Source: Caulobacter sp. AP07 (GTDB taxonomy: Bacteria; Pseudomonadota; Alphaproteobacteria; Caulobacterales; Caulobacteraceae). Taken from it: 32,869 bases of DNA. Of the stretch, positions 8,468 through 15,095 are shown piece by piece. Below the pieces are notes generated by a model. It was not told the DNA's origin. It saw only the letters and a list, made by a program, of their open reading frames with translations, and did not search any database. The translations under genes were made by a program, and so were the position numbers. The stretch spans positions 1-32,869 of the forward strand of contig NZ_AKKF01000241.1 in assembly GCF_000281955.1 (NCBI RefSeq). Direction: 5' to 3'. Every line of letters starts with the position of its first letter. Position 1 is the first letter of the stretch.

Positions 8468-8827
8468 TCAGCGCGTCTCCAGCGCCAGCAGCGCGAACAG
8501 CGCGCCCTCGGTGTCGGACAGCCGCCATCCGCGATGGACGAACACCGCCCCGCGCCGGAAGTCCTCGGCCGCGTGGCGGCGCAGGGCCAGCAGGACCTCC
8601 GGACCGCGTCCGTTCGGGAACAGCCGTGTCGCCAGGACGGCGGCGGTGGTCGGCGGCCGAGCCGCCAGCCAGGCCTGGCCGATCCGCGCGGCGGCGGCCA
8701 TGTCCAGGTCCGCGAACAGCGTCGCCTTGGGGTCGGCGGAGCCCGCCCGCGCAAGGGTGGGCAGGGCGGCTCCGGCGGTCGCGGCGAACAGGGCGGCCAG
8801 GAGATCGCGGCGGGCGAGGGCGGTCAT
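8468..8827 (-). CDS. small Tat-signal protein, probable partner of the adjacent GMC oxidoreductase
   Basis: A 119-residue protein beginning with a twin-arginine-like signal (ALARRDLLAALFAATAGAA, then an LARAG cleavage region). Its start overlaps the stop of the GMC oxidoreductase gene by 4 bases (ATGA), so it is translated with it. Small Tat-signal subunits next to GMC-type dehydrogenases are known as chaperone or hitch-hiker subunits, for example the gamma subunit of the FAD-glucose dehydrogenase complex and gluconate 2-dehydrogenase subunit 3. This one is shorter than those (about 120 against 150-250 residues). A region RRGAVFVHRGWRLSDTEGAL near the C-terminus is typical of unnamed family members, as I recall. 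The role as export partner is inference from operon position and signal. Confidence 0.75.
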   Translation of the reverse strand: MTALARRDLLAALFAATAGAALPTLARAGSADPKATLFADLDMAAAARIGQAWLAARPPTTAAVLATRLFPNGRGPEVLLALRRHAAEDFRRGAVFVHRGWRLSDTEGALFALLALETR

Positions 8828-10377
8828 CGACGGGCTCCGAACTCTTGCTTCAGGTGGTCGGCCAGGCGCATGACCAGGGCCAGGATCGTCAGGGTCGGGT
8901 TGGCGATGCCGGAGGTCGGGAACACCGAACTGCCGGCCACGTAGAGGTTGCCCGTCTCGTGGACCCGTCCGTCGGGGTCGACCACGCCCTGGCGAGGATC
9001 GGCGTGCATCCGCGTCGTGCCCATGTGGTGGCGCGAGGCGCTGGAGATTTCCAGCAACGTCTGGCGCTTGATCGGCCAGCACGCACGGCCTTGGCCGGAC
9101 GCGCCCAAGGCGTCGCCGAAGCCCGCCACCGAGCGCTCCAGGCTGTCCCAGTCGGTCCTGGAATAGGTCCAGTCCAGGCGGATGCGCGGCATGCCCAGGG
9201 CGTCCTTGGCGGCGGGGTCGAGGGTCACGCGGCTGTCGGGATTGGGGAAATGCTCGGTCATCGCGAAGAAGCCCAGAAGTTGGCCTCCGCCCGCGCCCTG
9301 GCCATCGATCCTGGCGGCCGCCTTGCCGATCGTCTTGGTCTCGGCCTTGGCCGGCGTTCCGGCGCCGGTCTCCTCGCCGGCGTAGAAGGTCGCGGTGAAG
9401 TTGCCGGTCCCCATTCGCCGCTGGGCGAGCGCGCCGCTGCCGAGCACGCAGTGGGAGCCGCGACGGGCCCCGAGATAGAGGTCCATCGGCGCGTCGCGCG
9501 AGATATGGACGGCCGTGCCCTCCGTCTCGGCGTCGGTGTCGGCCGCATAGGTGACGTGGCCCTGGAAGAACCGGCCGACCAGGTCGTGGCGGTTGCCGAT
9601 CCCGGTCGCGCGGACGTCGTTGGAGGCCAGCAGCAGGCGGACATTCTCGATGCCGCCGACCGCCAGGACGTAGGTCTTGCCGACGGCCGTGTGGCGCTTG
9701 CCGTCCAGGCAGGCCACGTCCAGCCCCGCGACCTGGTCGCCGGCCGGGTTCAGGGCGATCCGGACGACGTTGGCGTGCAGGTAGACGGTGATGTTGGGCG
9801 CGTCGGCGAAGTCGGTGCGGAAGCGGTCGAACGCCGCCTTGTCCGAGCCGCCGGAATAGTGGGTGAAATGCCGCGGGGCGGGGAAGAAGCCGTCCTCGGG
9901 GGCCAGGTCCAGCGGCCGACGCGCCGGGTCCTGCAGGATCTTGTCGTCACGGTCGAAGCGCGGGATTTCCAGCAGGTCGCAGGCCCGGTCGTAGAACGGC
10001 TGCATCTGCTCGCGGGTGACCGGCCAGCCGCTGTGCGGGGCCCAGGCGCGGGCCGCGAAGTCGGCGGGGTCGAGCGGCGCGCACTTGCCGCCCCAGACCA
10101 TGCCCGAACCGCCCAGCACCCGGGCCCGGGACTGGCCCGGATAGTCGTTGAACGGCCTGTCCGGGTTGTCGGGCGCGCGGATCACGGCCGAGCCGGCGTA
10201 GAGGGCCTGGTTGTCGGCGTCGATGTCGCGGCCGCCGCTCTCCAGGATGGCGACCTTCAGCGGACCGCCGGCCAACTCCTTGGCCAGGGTGACGCCGGCC
10301 ATGCCGCCGCCGATGATCACCAGGTCGGCCTCGATCCGGCTGGCGTCGGGCAAGGTTCGGGCGTCGATGAAAGCCAT
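8824..10377 (-). CDS. GMC-family FAD-dependent oxidoreductase
   Basis: A 517-residue flavoprotein of the glucose-methanol-choline family. The Rossmann FAD motif starts near residue 19 (LVIIGGGMAGVTLAKELAGG), and the C-terminal GMC signature contains H450/H451 (HHMGTTRMH) and N493 within GIANPTLTILAL, matching the family's catalytic His and His/Asn positions. Members oxidise alcohols, sugars or sugar acids; the substrate cannot be read here. It has no signal peptide, while the co-translated downstream protein does, so export as a folded complex through Tat is possible. It starts 40 bases after the M56-ankyrin gene and is probably part of the same BlaI-controlled transcript. Alternative: a purely cytoplasmic dehydrogenase. 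Confidence 0.9.
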   Translation of the reverse strand: MAFIDARTLPDASRIEADLVIIGGGMAGVTLAKELAGGPLKVAILESGGRDIDADNQALYAGSAVIRAPDNPDRPFNDYPGQSRARVLGGSGMVWGGKCAPLDPADFAARAWAPHSGWPVTREQMQPFYDRACDLLEIPRFDRDDKILQDPARRPLDLAPEDGFFPAPRHFTHYSGGSDKAAFDRFRTDFADAPNITVYLHANVVRIALNPAGDQVAGLDVACLDGKRHTAVGKTYVLAVGGIENVRLLLASNDVRATGIGNRHDLVGRFFQGHVTYAADTDAETEGTAVHISRDAPMDLYLGARRGSHCVLGSGALAQRRMGTGNFTATFYAGEETGAGTPAKAETKTIGKAAARIDGQGAGGGQLLGFFAMTEHFPNPDSRVTLDPAAKDALGMPRIRLDWTYSRTDWDSLERSVAGFGDALGASGQGRACWPIKRQTLLEISSASRHHMGTTRMHADPRQGVVDPDGRVHETGNLYVAGSSVFPTSGIANPTLTILALVMRLADHLKQEFGARR

Positions 10378-10417
10378 CGTGTTTCCTGTCGGGTTTTGAA
10401 GGGGTTAGGGCGTGGGC

Positions 10418-12175
10418 TTAAGCCCGCGCGCCCCTGGCCTTGAGGTAGTCGGCGACGGCGCGGTGGCCGTGCTTGACGGCTTCGCCGAGCGGCGAGCGGG
10501 TCTCGCCGCGATTGGCGGGAACGGCGCGGTTCACGTCCGCGCCCTGGTCGATCAGGTAGGCGACGGTCGCCAGGTCGCCGGACTGGGCGGCGTTGATCAG
10601 CGGGGTTTCGTCGCCCGGCACGAAGGATTCGACCGAGGCGCCGTGCTCGACCAGGGTCCGAACGATGTCGAGACGTCCGCCGGCCGAGGCGGCGATCAGG
10701 GGATCGCCTTCGCCGCGCAGGGCTTGGCGGGCGTCGGCGCCCTTGGCCAGCAGCAGGTCGACCAGTTCGACTCGACCCGAGCGCGCCGCCGCGATCAGCG
10801 GCGTGCCGTCGCCCGGCGCGGCCCGGTTCACGTCGGCGCCCTTCTCGACCAGATAGCTGACGGTGGCCAGGTCGCCCGAGCGGACGGCGTTGATCAACGG
10901 GGTTCCGTCGCCAGGCACATGGGTTTCGAGCCTGGCGCCGTGCTCGACCAGGGTCTTGGCTATGTCCAGGCGACCCTCGGCGGCGGCGGCGATCAGGGGC
11001 GCGCCGTCGCCGCGCATGGCCAGGCTGGGGTCGGCGCCGCTGTCCAGCAGCAGGGCGACCAGATCGGCCCGGCCCGAACGGGTCGCCTCGATCAGGGGCG
11101 TCCCGTCGCCGGCGGCCTTGAAGTCGACGTCGGCGCCTTTGGCGATCAGGTCCCTGGCCCTGGCGGCGTCGCCGTCGCGAACCGCCTGGAACAGCGGGCT
11201 GGCGAAGGCCTGGACCCGGTCGTGGACCGAGACGCGGCGGGCTTCGTGAACCACCCGGGCCGGCTGCGAGGCCCAGACGGCGAAGCCGGCGCCCAGGATG
11301 ACGGCGGCGACGGCGACGCCGCCGACGAGGTGGTGGCCGCGGCCTTGGCGGTGCTGTTTCAGCATGACGAACCTCTCCTTGAGCTGCTTGTGGGCCGAGG
11401 CTGGCCAGTGGCAGCCGAGCGGCGGCGCGTGGGGCGCCAGTTGGGTCTTGAGCATCGCCTCGCCATAGGCCAGGCGAGCGACCGGGAAGCGGGTCAGCAC
11501 CGCCGCGTCGCAGGCGATCTCCTGATCGACGCGCAGGCGGCCGGCCCCGAAGTGGACCAGCGGGTTGAACCAGAACAGGCACTGGACCGCGGTGGTCAGG
11601 GCGTTGATCTGGGCGTCGCCGACCGACAGGTGATTGCGCTCGTGCGCCAGGATCAGGGCTTGCTCCTCGAGCGTGAAGCGCGCCGCGAAGTCGGCGGGCA
11701 GCACGACCTTGGGCAGGAGGGCGCCGATCACCGCCGGGCCGACGCCGGCGTGCTCGGCGTGGAACAGGTCGGCGTCGCCGCGCAGGCGTCCCAGCGCCTT
11801 GACGAACCGTCGCTGGCGCTCGGCCTGGACGCCGATCGCCAGCAGGGCGACCAGGGCCCAGACGGCGATCAGCGCGTTGTGGAGGCGCGGGCGCGCGACG
11901 CGGTCTCGCGGGGCGGGGCCGGAGACGGTCGCGGCGGTCGCGGGCGGGGTGATCGCCGTCGACGTCGCGGCGGCCGGAGCGCGTGCGGCGAGCGCCGGAA
12001 CCGTCACGGTTCGCGCCGGCAGCAGCACGGCCAGGGCGGCGAGCGGCGCGACCAGCCAGAGACCGTAGGCGACGCGGGCCCCGAACAGGCGCCGCACGGG
12101 CCGGCGCAGGATCAGGACCAGGAGGATGGCCGCGCCCAGGGCCAGGTTGGCGCGGACCAGCAGGTCAGCGGCCAT
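10418..12175 (-). CDS. M56 (BlaR1/MecR1-type) membrane metallopeptidase fused to eight ankyrin repeats
   Basis: A 585-residue membrane protein. Hydrophobic segments lie at about 8-24, 37-53, 100-116 and 283-303. Between the third and fourth is the M56 zinc-peptidase core with HERNH at 178-182 and the downstream ligand region DQEIACD at 217-223 (E219, D223). BlaR1/MecR1 proteins relay a signal by cleaving, or causing cleavage of, a BlaI repressor, which is encoded immediately upstream with an 11-base overlap. Instead of the penicillin-binding sensor, residues 326-585 are eight ankyrin repeats of 33 residues (starting near 327, 359, 392, 425, 458, 491, 524 and 561). If topology follows BlaR1, these lie outside the inner membrane. 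The family call is firm; the signal sensed is unknown. Confidence 0.88.
   Translation of the reverse strand: MAADLLVRANLALGAAILLVLILRRPVRRLFGARVAYGLWLVAPLAALAVLLPARTVTVPALAARAPAAATSTAITPPATAATVSGPAPRDRVARPRLHNALIAVWALVALLAIGVQAERQRRFVKALGRLRGDADLFHAEHAGVGPAVIGALLPKVVLPADFAARFTLEEQALILAHERNHLSVGDAQINALTTAVQCLFWFNPLVHFGAGRLRVDQEIACDAAVLTRFPVARLAYGEAMLKTQLAPHAPPLGCHWPASAHKQLKERFVMLKQHRQGRGHHLVGGVAVAAVILGAGFAVWASQPARVVHEARRVSVHDRVQAFASPLFQAVRDGDAARARDLIAKGADVDFKAAGDGTPLIEATRSGRADLVALLLDSGADPSLAMRGDGAPLIAAAAEGRLDIAKTLVEHGARLETHVPGDGTPLINAVRSGDLATVSYLVEKGADVNRAAPGDGTPLIAAARSGRVELVDLLLAKGADARQALRGEGDPLIAASAGGRLDIVRTLVEHGASVESFVPGDETPLINAAQSGDLATVAYLIDQGADVNRAVPANRGETRSPLGEAVKHGHRAVADYLKARGARA
10508..11101 (-). 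repeat. duplicated three-ankyrin block (2 x 297 bp) inside the M56-ankyrin gene
   Basis: Residues 359-457 (bases 10805-11101) and 458-556 (bases 10508-10804) align repeat by repeat: TPLIEATRSG with TPLIAAARSG, GRLDIAKTLVEHGA with GRLDIVRTLVEHGA, and SGDLATVSYLVEKGADVNRA with SGDLATVAYLIDQGADVNRA. The repeat unit is therefore three ankyrins (99 residues), pointing to a relatively recent internal duplication. Repeats one apart are much less alike than repeats three apart. Confidence 0.85.
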
Positions 12176-12533
12176 CGTCGTGCGCCTTCAGGATACGGCG
12201 AAGTTCGGCGATGTCGGCGTCGCTCAGCCGTTCACGCTGCGAGAAGTGGCTGACCAGCGGCGCCAGGCGGCCGTCGAACAGCCGGTCGAGCAGGCCCTGG
12301 CTCTCGGCGTGCACATAGTCGCCCTGGGCCACCAGCGGCCGATAGAGGAAGCGACGACCATCGCGTTCTGCGGCGATGGCGTCCTTCTTCAGCAGCCGGT
12401 TCAGCAGCGCCTTGACCGTGCCCTCCGCCCAGGCCTGTTCGTCGGCCAGGGTGGCGGTGATTTCCTCGGCGGTCAGCGGGCTTTTCGCCCACAGCGCCTT
12501 CATGATCTGGCTTTCGGCCGTACTGATCCGCAT
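12165..12533 (-). CDS. BlaI/MecI/CopY-family transcriptional repressor
   Basis: A 122-residue winged-helix repressor. The N-terminal half has the family pattern: ISTAESQIMKALW, then LTAEEITATLADEQAWAEGTVKALLNRLLKKDAI (winged helix, about residues 3-55) and FLYRPLV. The C-terminal half is the dimerisation region, where family members are cut by the partner M56 peptidase. A CGGAG ribosome-binding sequence lies 7 nt before the ATG. It overlaps the M56-ankyrin gene by 11 bases, the classic repressor/sensor pair. A perfect palindrome 24 bases upstream of the start (12558-12575) is the probable autoregulatory operator. The target genes very likely include the operon itself and thus the GMC oxidoreductase. 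Drug resistance should not be assumed, since no beta-lactamase is present. Confidence 0.93.
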   Translation of the reverse strand: MRISTAESQIMKALWAKSPLTAEEITATLADEQAWAEGTVKALLNRLLKKDAIAAERDGRRFLYRPLVAQGDYVHAESQGLLDRLFDGRLAPLVSHFSQRERLSDADIAELRRILKAHDDGR

Positions 12534-12557
12534 GGGAACGCTCCGTGTTCCCTCTAA

Positions 12558-12575
12558 CGATTACCAACGTAATCG
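12558..12575 (-). promoter_or_regulatory. candidate BlaI-type operator/promoter of the repressor-ankyrin-GMC operon
   Basis: A perfect 7-4-7 inverted repeat, CGATTAC CAAC GTAATCG, centred 33 bases upstream of the repressor start. BlaI-family operators are typically dyads with TTAC/GTAA-like half sites, so the match to the neighbouring regulator is good. On the minus strand a TTGACC (-35-like) at 12580-12585 and TAATCG (-10-like) at 12558-12563 with a 16-bp spacer would place the operator across the -10 region. A second, degenerate dyad (GATTAT-GTTT-GTAAAC) lies at 12591-12606. Dyad and position are seen; promoter elements and binding are inferred. Confidence 0.6.
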
Positions 12576-12630
12576 CTGCGGTCAATCTGCGATTATGTTT
12601 GTAAACGATATGTAATGCGAACCTGGACCC

Positions 12631-12753
12631 TCAGGTCTTGGTGCCGCGCTCGGCCTTCGGATCGACGGGCGGTCGCGGGCGGTCGCCGCCGGTGGAGCGC
12701 GGGTCGTTGAGGCCCTTGGGCGCGGAAGGGCGCGTGCCCGGATAGGTCTTCAT
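12631..12753 (-). CDS. very small hydrophilic protein (40 aa), coupled to the upstream small membrane protein
   Basis: A 40-residue proline- and charge-rich protein beginning MKTYPGTRPSAPKGLNDP and ending GTKT. I do not recognise it. Its ATG overlaps the stop of the 54-residue gene by 4 bases (ATGA), and almost every codon ends in G or C, matching the real genes of this window; both support a true gene. The longer in-frame start at 12885 would overlap most of the upstream gene and is less likely. No membrane segment or signal. It lies 97 bases before the BlaI-type repressor on the same strand but outside that operon's candidate promoter. Confidence 0.5.
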   Translation of the reverse strand: MKTYPGTRPSAPKGLNDPRSTGGDRPRPPVDPKAERGTKT

Positions 12754-12914
12754 GCGTGGAAGTCCTGATCGGCGGAAGGGGAGCGGGCCGGCGTGGTCCC
12801 TAGGCGAGCCAGGGCGGGCTGGAGCATCGGCCGGGGCGGCAGGAGTTTCCAGGCGAACGGAAAGGCGAGCGCGACCAGGGCGCACGCCGCCGACAGCTCG
12901 AAGAGCCAGTCCAT
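12750..12914 (-). CDS. small single-span membrane protein (54 aa)
   Basis: A 54-residue protein with one hydrophobic helix at about residues 5-20 (FELSAACALVALAFPFAW) followed by a proline-rich basic tail (KLLPPRPMLQPALARL). The start MDWLFEL is chosen over the upstream in-frame start because the extension is very arginine-rich and shows no coding character. Codon third positions are GC-rich as in neighbours. Translationally coupled to the 40-residue gene through an ATGA overlap. Function unknown; the pair could be a small membrane/cytosol module. Confidence 0.5.
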   Translation of the reverse strand: MDWLFELSAACALVALAFPFAWKLLPPRPMLQPALARLGTTPARSPSADQDFHA

Positions 12915-13037
12915 GGGGTGATGTCTCGAAGGACGACCGCGCCGGAGCCGATCAACCGCCTCGCGGCGGCTCGCTCTCGACGGCCGAGTTTCACCCATAG
13001 CAGCGCGCGGGACGTCTTGTCAGGTTCGAACTGGCGA

Positions 13038-13580
13038 TCAGCCGGCGACCATCTCGGCCAGGGCCAGCACGGTGGTCCAACTTCTGCCGGTGATCCGCGT
13101 GCCCAGGGTCTTCTCGACCAGGCTGTTGGTCAGCTTCGAACCGCCGACGCCGTCGGGATAGATGGCATAGAGCTGGCGGCTCTCGGCGCGCACCTGTTCC
13201 GTGCCGCGGATCGCCGCGCGCAGGGCGCCGATCGCCTTCTTGTCCGGGGTGTCCTTGAGGAACAGGGTCATCAGCCAGCCGGGATCGGCCGCCGCGAATT
13301 CCGGGAACGGGTTGGCGGCGACAAGCGCCTGCCAGGCCTGGGCGGTGCGGACATAGACGTCGGTGCGCAGGGCGAAGCGGGCCATCAGCTCGGTCTCCAG
13401 CTGGGCCTGCAGCTCGGCGCCGGTGCGCCCGTCGCTGTTGAACACCAAGTCGCCGACCTTGGGGCCCATGCGCACGTCGGTGTGGCCCAGGTCGGTCAGC
13501 AGGCCGGTCAGGTCCTCGGCGGCGATCAGGCGGCCGCCGGCGGCGTTGACGCCACGCAGCAGGGCGATGTGGAGGGACAT
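13038..13580 (-). CDS. DUF1697 domain-containing protein
   Basis: A 180-residue protein, normal length for DUF1697. The family opening is clear: HIALLRGVNAAGGRLIAAED followed by L-x-DLGHTDVRM and a VGDLVFNS segment, and the C-terminal part contains NSLVEKTLGTRITGRSWTTV. Members are small alpha/beta proteins of unknown function. It is monocistronic here, between the small membrane gene and the cystathionine lyase, and has no signal peptide. The family call is confident; nothing in the sequence indicates a function. Confidence 0.9.
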   Translation of the reverse strand: MSLHIALLRGVNAAGGRLIAAEDLTGLLTDLGHTDVRMGPKVGDLVFNSDGRTGAELQAQLETELMARFALRTDVYVRTAQAWQALVAANPFPEFAAADPGWLMTLFLKDTPDKKAIGALRAAIRGTEQVRAESRQLYAIYPDGVGGSKLTNSLVEKTLGTRITGRSWTTVLALAEMVAG

Positions 13581-13642
13581 GGTCGGGCCTTTCGAACGAG
13601 GCGGCTGTTTAGACCTTCAACGCCGCGTCGTCGCGAACCGAT

Positions 13643-14809
13643 TTATGCGTTCAGGGCCGCGAAGCCGCGTTCGAGGTCGGCCTTCAGGTCGGCGACGCTC
13701 TCGAGGCCGACATGCAGGCGCAGCAGCGGGCCCTCCAGCCTGACCGGGACCGAGCGGTTCTTCAGCTGCGGGTCGCAGTGGATGGCCAGGCTCTCGTAGC
13801 CGCCCCAGGAGAAGCCCAGGCCGAACAGTTGCAGCGCGTCGAGGAAGGCGTGGACGGCCTTTTCCCGCGCGGGGTTCAGCACCACGCCGAACAGGCCGCA
13901 GGCCCCGGTGAAGTCGCGCTTCCACAGGGCATGGCCCGGATCGCCCTCCAGGGCCGGATGCAGGACGCGGGCGACCTCCGGGCGGCCTTGCAGCCAGCGG
14001 GCGATCTCCAGGCCGGCGGCCTGGTGCGCGGGCAGGCGGGTGGCCAGGGTGCGCAGGCCGCGCAGCACGGTGTAGGCGTCGTCGGGCGACACCGACCAGC
14101 CGATGTCCCACATCGCGTCGCCCAGCTGGTTGCCGATGACGTTGTCGGCGGTGGCGGCGCTGCCCATGAACACGTCCGAATGGCCGCCGACATATTTGGT
14201 CAGGGCCTGGACGCTGATGGTCACCCCGTGGGCCAGCGGCTTGAAGTAGAAGCTGGCCGCCCAGGTGTTGTCGATCAGGGTCAGGACGCCGCGGGCGTTG
14301 GCGGCGGCGGCCAGGGCGGGGATGTCCTGCATCTCGAAGGTCAGGGAGCCGGGGGCTTCCAGCAGGATCAGCCGGGTGCGCGGCGTGCACAGGGCCATCA
14401 CCCCCTCGGGCGACAGGGCTGGGTCGTAATAGGTGGTGGTGACGCCGAACCTCGTCAGCACCCGGTCGCAGAACCGGCGGGTGGGCTTGTAGGCGCTGTC
14501 GACCACCAGGATCTCGTCGCCGGCCTTCAGCAGGGCCAGCATGACGCCGGTGATGGCGGCCAGTCCCGAGGGGTAGAGCGTGACGTCCGGCGAGCCCTCC
14601 AGCTCGGCCAGGGCCAACTGCAGGTTGGCCGGCGAGGACAGGCCGGTGATGCCGTAGGTCAGCTGGTCGTCGTCGTACAGCGAGGCGGCGTTGGGCAGCA
14701 GCACCGTCGAGCCGCGCTGGATCGGCGGATTGACCGTGCGCGCCAGCGTGCCGCCGCCCTTGGGCGGGGCGCCCTTGCGGATCAGGCGGGTTTCTTCATC
14801 CAGGGGCAT
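13643..14809 (-). CDS. metC: cystathionine beta-lyase, PLP-dependent
   Basis: A 388-residue enzyme of the Cys/Met-metabolism PLP family, which cleaves cystathionine to homocysteine, pyruvate and ammonia in methionine synthesis. The PLP lysine is K205 (QALTKYVGGHSD), the ring-nitrogen aspartate is D180 (LTLIDNTWAAS), and YPSGLAAI at 79-86 is the cofactor-phosphate region. The open frame continues to 15082, but the upstream part crosses the palindromic repeat and has no family similarity, so the start is at MPLDEET. The conserved YGITGLSSP stretch near 52-60 fits alphaproteobacterial beta-lyases. Cystathionine gamma-synthase and gamma-lyase are alternatives from the same fold; the beta-lyase label is the best fit from recalled family features. 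Confidence 0.87.
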   Translation of the reverse strand: MPLDEETRLIRKGAPPKGGGTLARTVNPPIQRGSTVLLPNAASLYDDDQLTYGITGLSSPANLQLALAELEGSPDVTLYPSGLAAITGVMLALLKAGDEILVVDSAYKPTRRFCDRVLTRFGVTTTYYDPALSPEGVMALCTPRTRLILLEAPGSLTFEMQDIPALAAAANARGVLTLIDNTWAASFYFKPLAHGVTISVQALTKYVGGHSDVFMGSAATADNVIGNQLGDAMWDIGWSVSPDDAYTVLRGLRTLATRLPAHQAAGLEIARWLQGRPEVARVLHPALEGDPGHALWKRDFTGACGLFGVVLNPAREKAVHAFLDALQLFGLGFSWGGYESLAIHCDPQLKNRSVPVRLEGPLLRLHVGLESVADLKADLERGFAALNA

Positions 14810-14947
14810 GGCGGACTCGGGGCGGCTGCGACACCTGGAGGTGTACGGCGCGCGCGCGAACCGGTTCAAGGCCGGAAATCCTGTCCAGGCTTGGAGAGGC
14901 GCTGGCGGAGGCAGGGCGACACATGGCGCCGGCGCGCCCCCTCCGTT

Positions 14948-15038
14948 CGTCATTCCCCGACGTGTTCGGGGGACCCAAGCAGAGTCTGACGCTCTGTCCA
15001 GCGCCGCTTGGGTCACCCGCATAAAGCGGGTGATGACG
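14948..15038. repeat. cloverleaf-forming palindromic intergenic repeat, variant A copy 1
   Basis: It lies within the 286-base non-coding gap 14810-15095. The ends CGTCAT and ATGACG pair. The inner stem GACCCAAGC / GCTTGGGTC encloses a loop with its own AGAG/CTCT hairpin, and a right hairpin is CACCCGC-ATAAA-GCGGGTG. The copy at 28293-28374 has CCCCCGC/GCGGGGG at the right hairpin, so bases have changed on both arms together, which supports selection or copying of a folded structure. It follows the radical SAM gene (same strand) and may act as its transcript end, though there is no U-tract. Besides the repeat I see nothing in the gap except the presumed metC promoter region. Confidence 0.8.
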
Positions 15039-15095
15039 GTATTTTTGAGGTGAAGGCGCGCTCGCGGGCCTGGGCCAGCCAACCATCCACGGCGT

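Noticed and set aside
8468..12533. Beta-lactam resistance operon suggested by the BlaI/BlaR1-type pair
   Set aside because: There is no beta-lactamase or penicillin-binding sensor domain; the downstream genes are a GMC oxidoreductase and its small partner.
14810..15082. N-terminal extension of the cystathionine beta-lyase
   Set aside because: The extension runs through the palindromic repeat and has no family similarity; MPLDEET is the normal family start.
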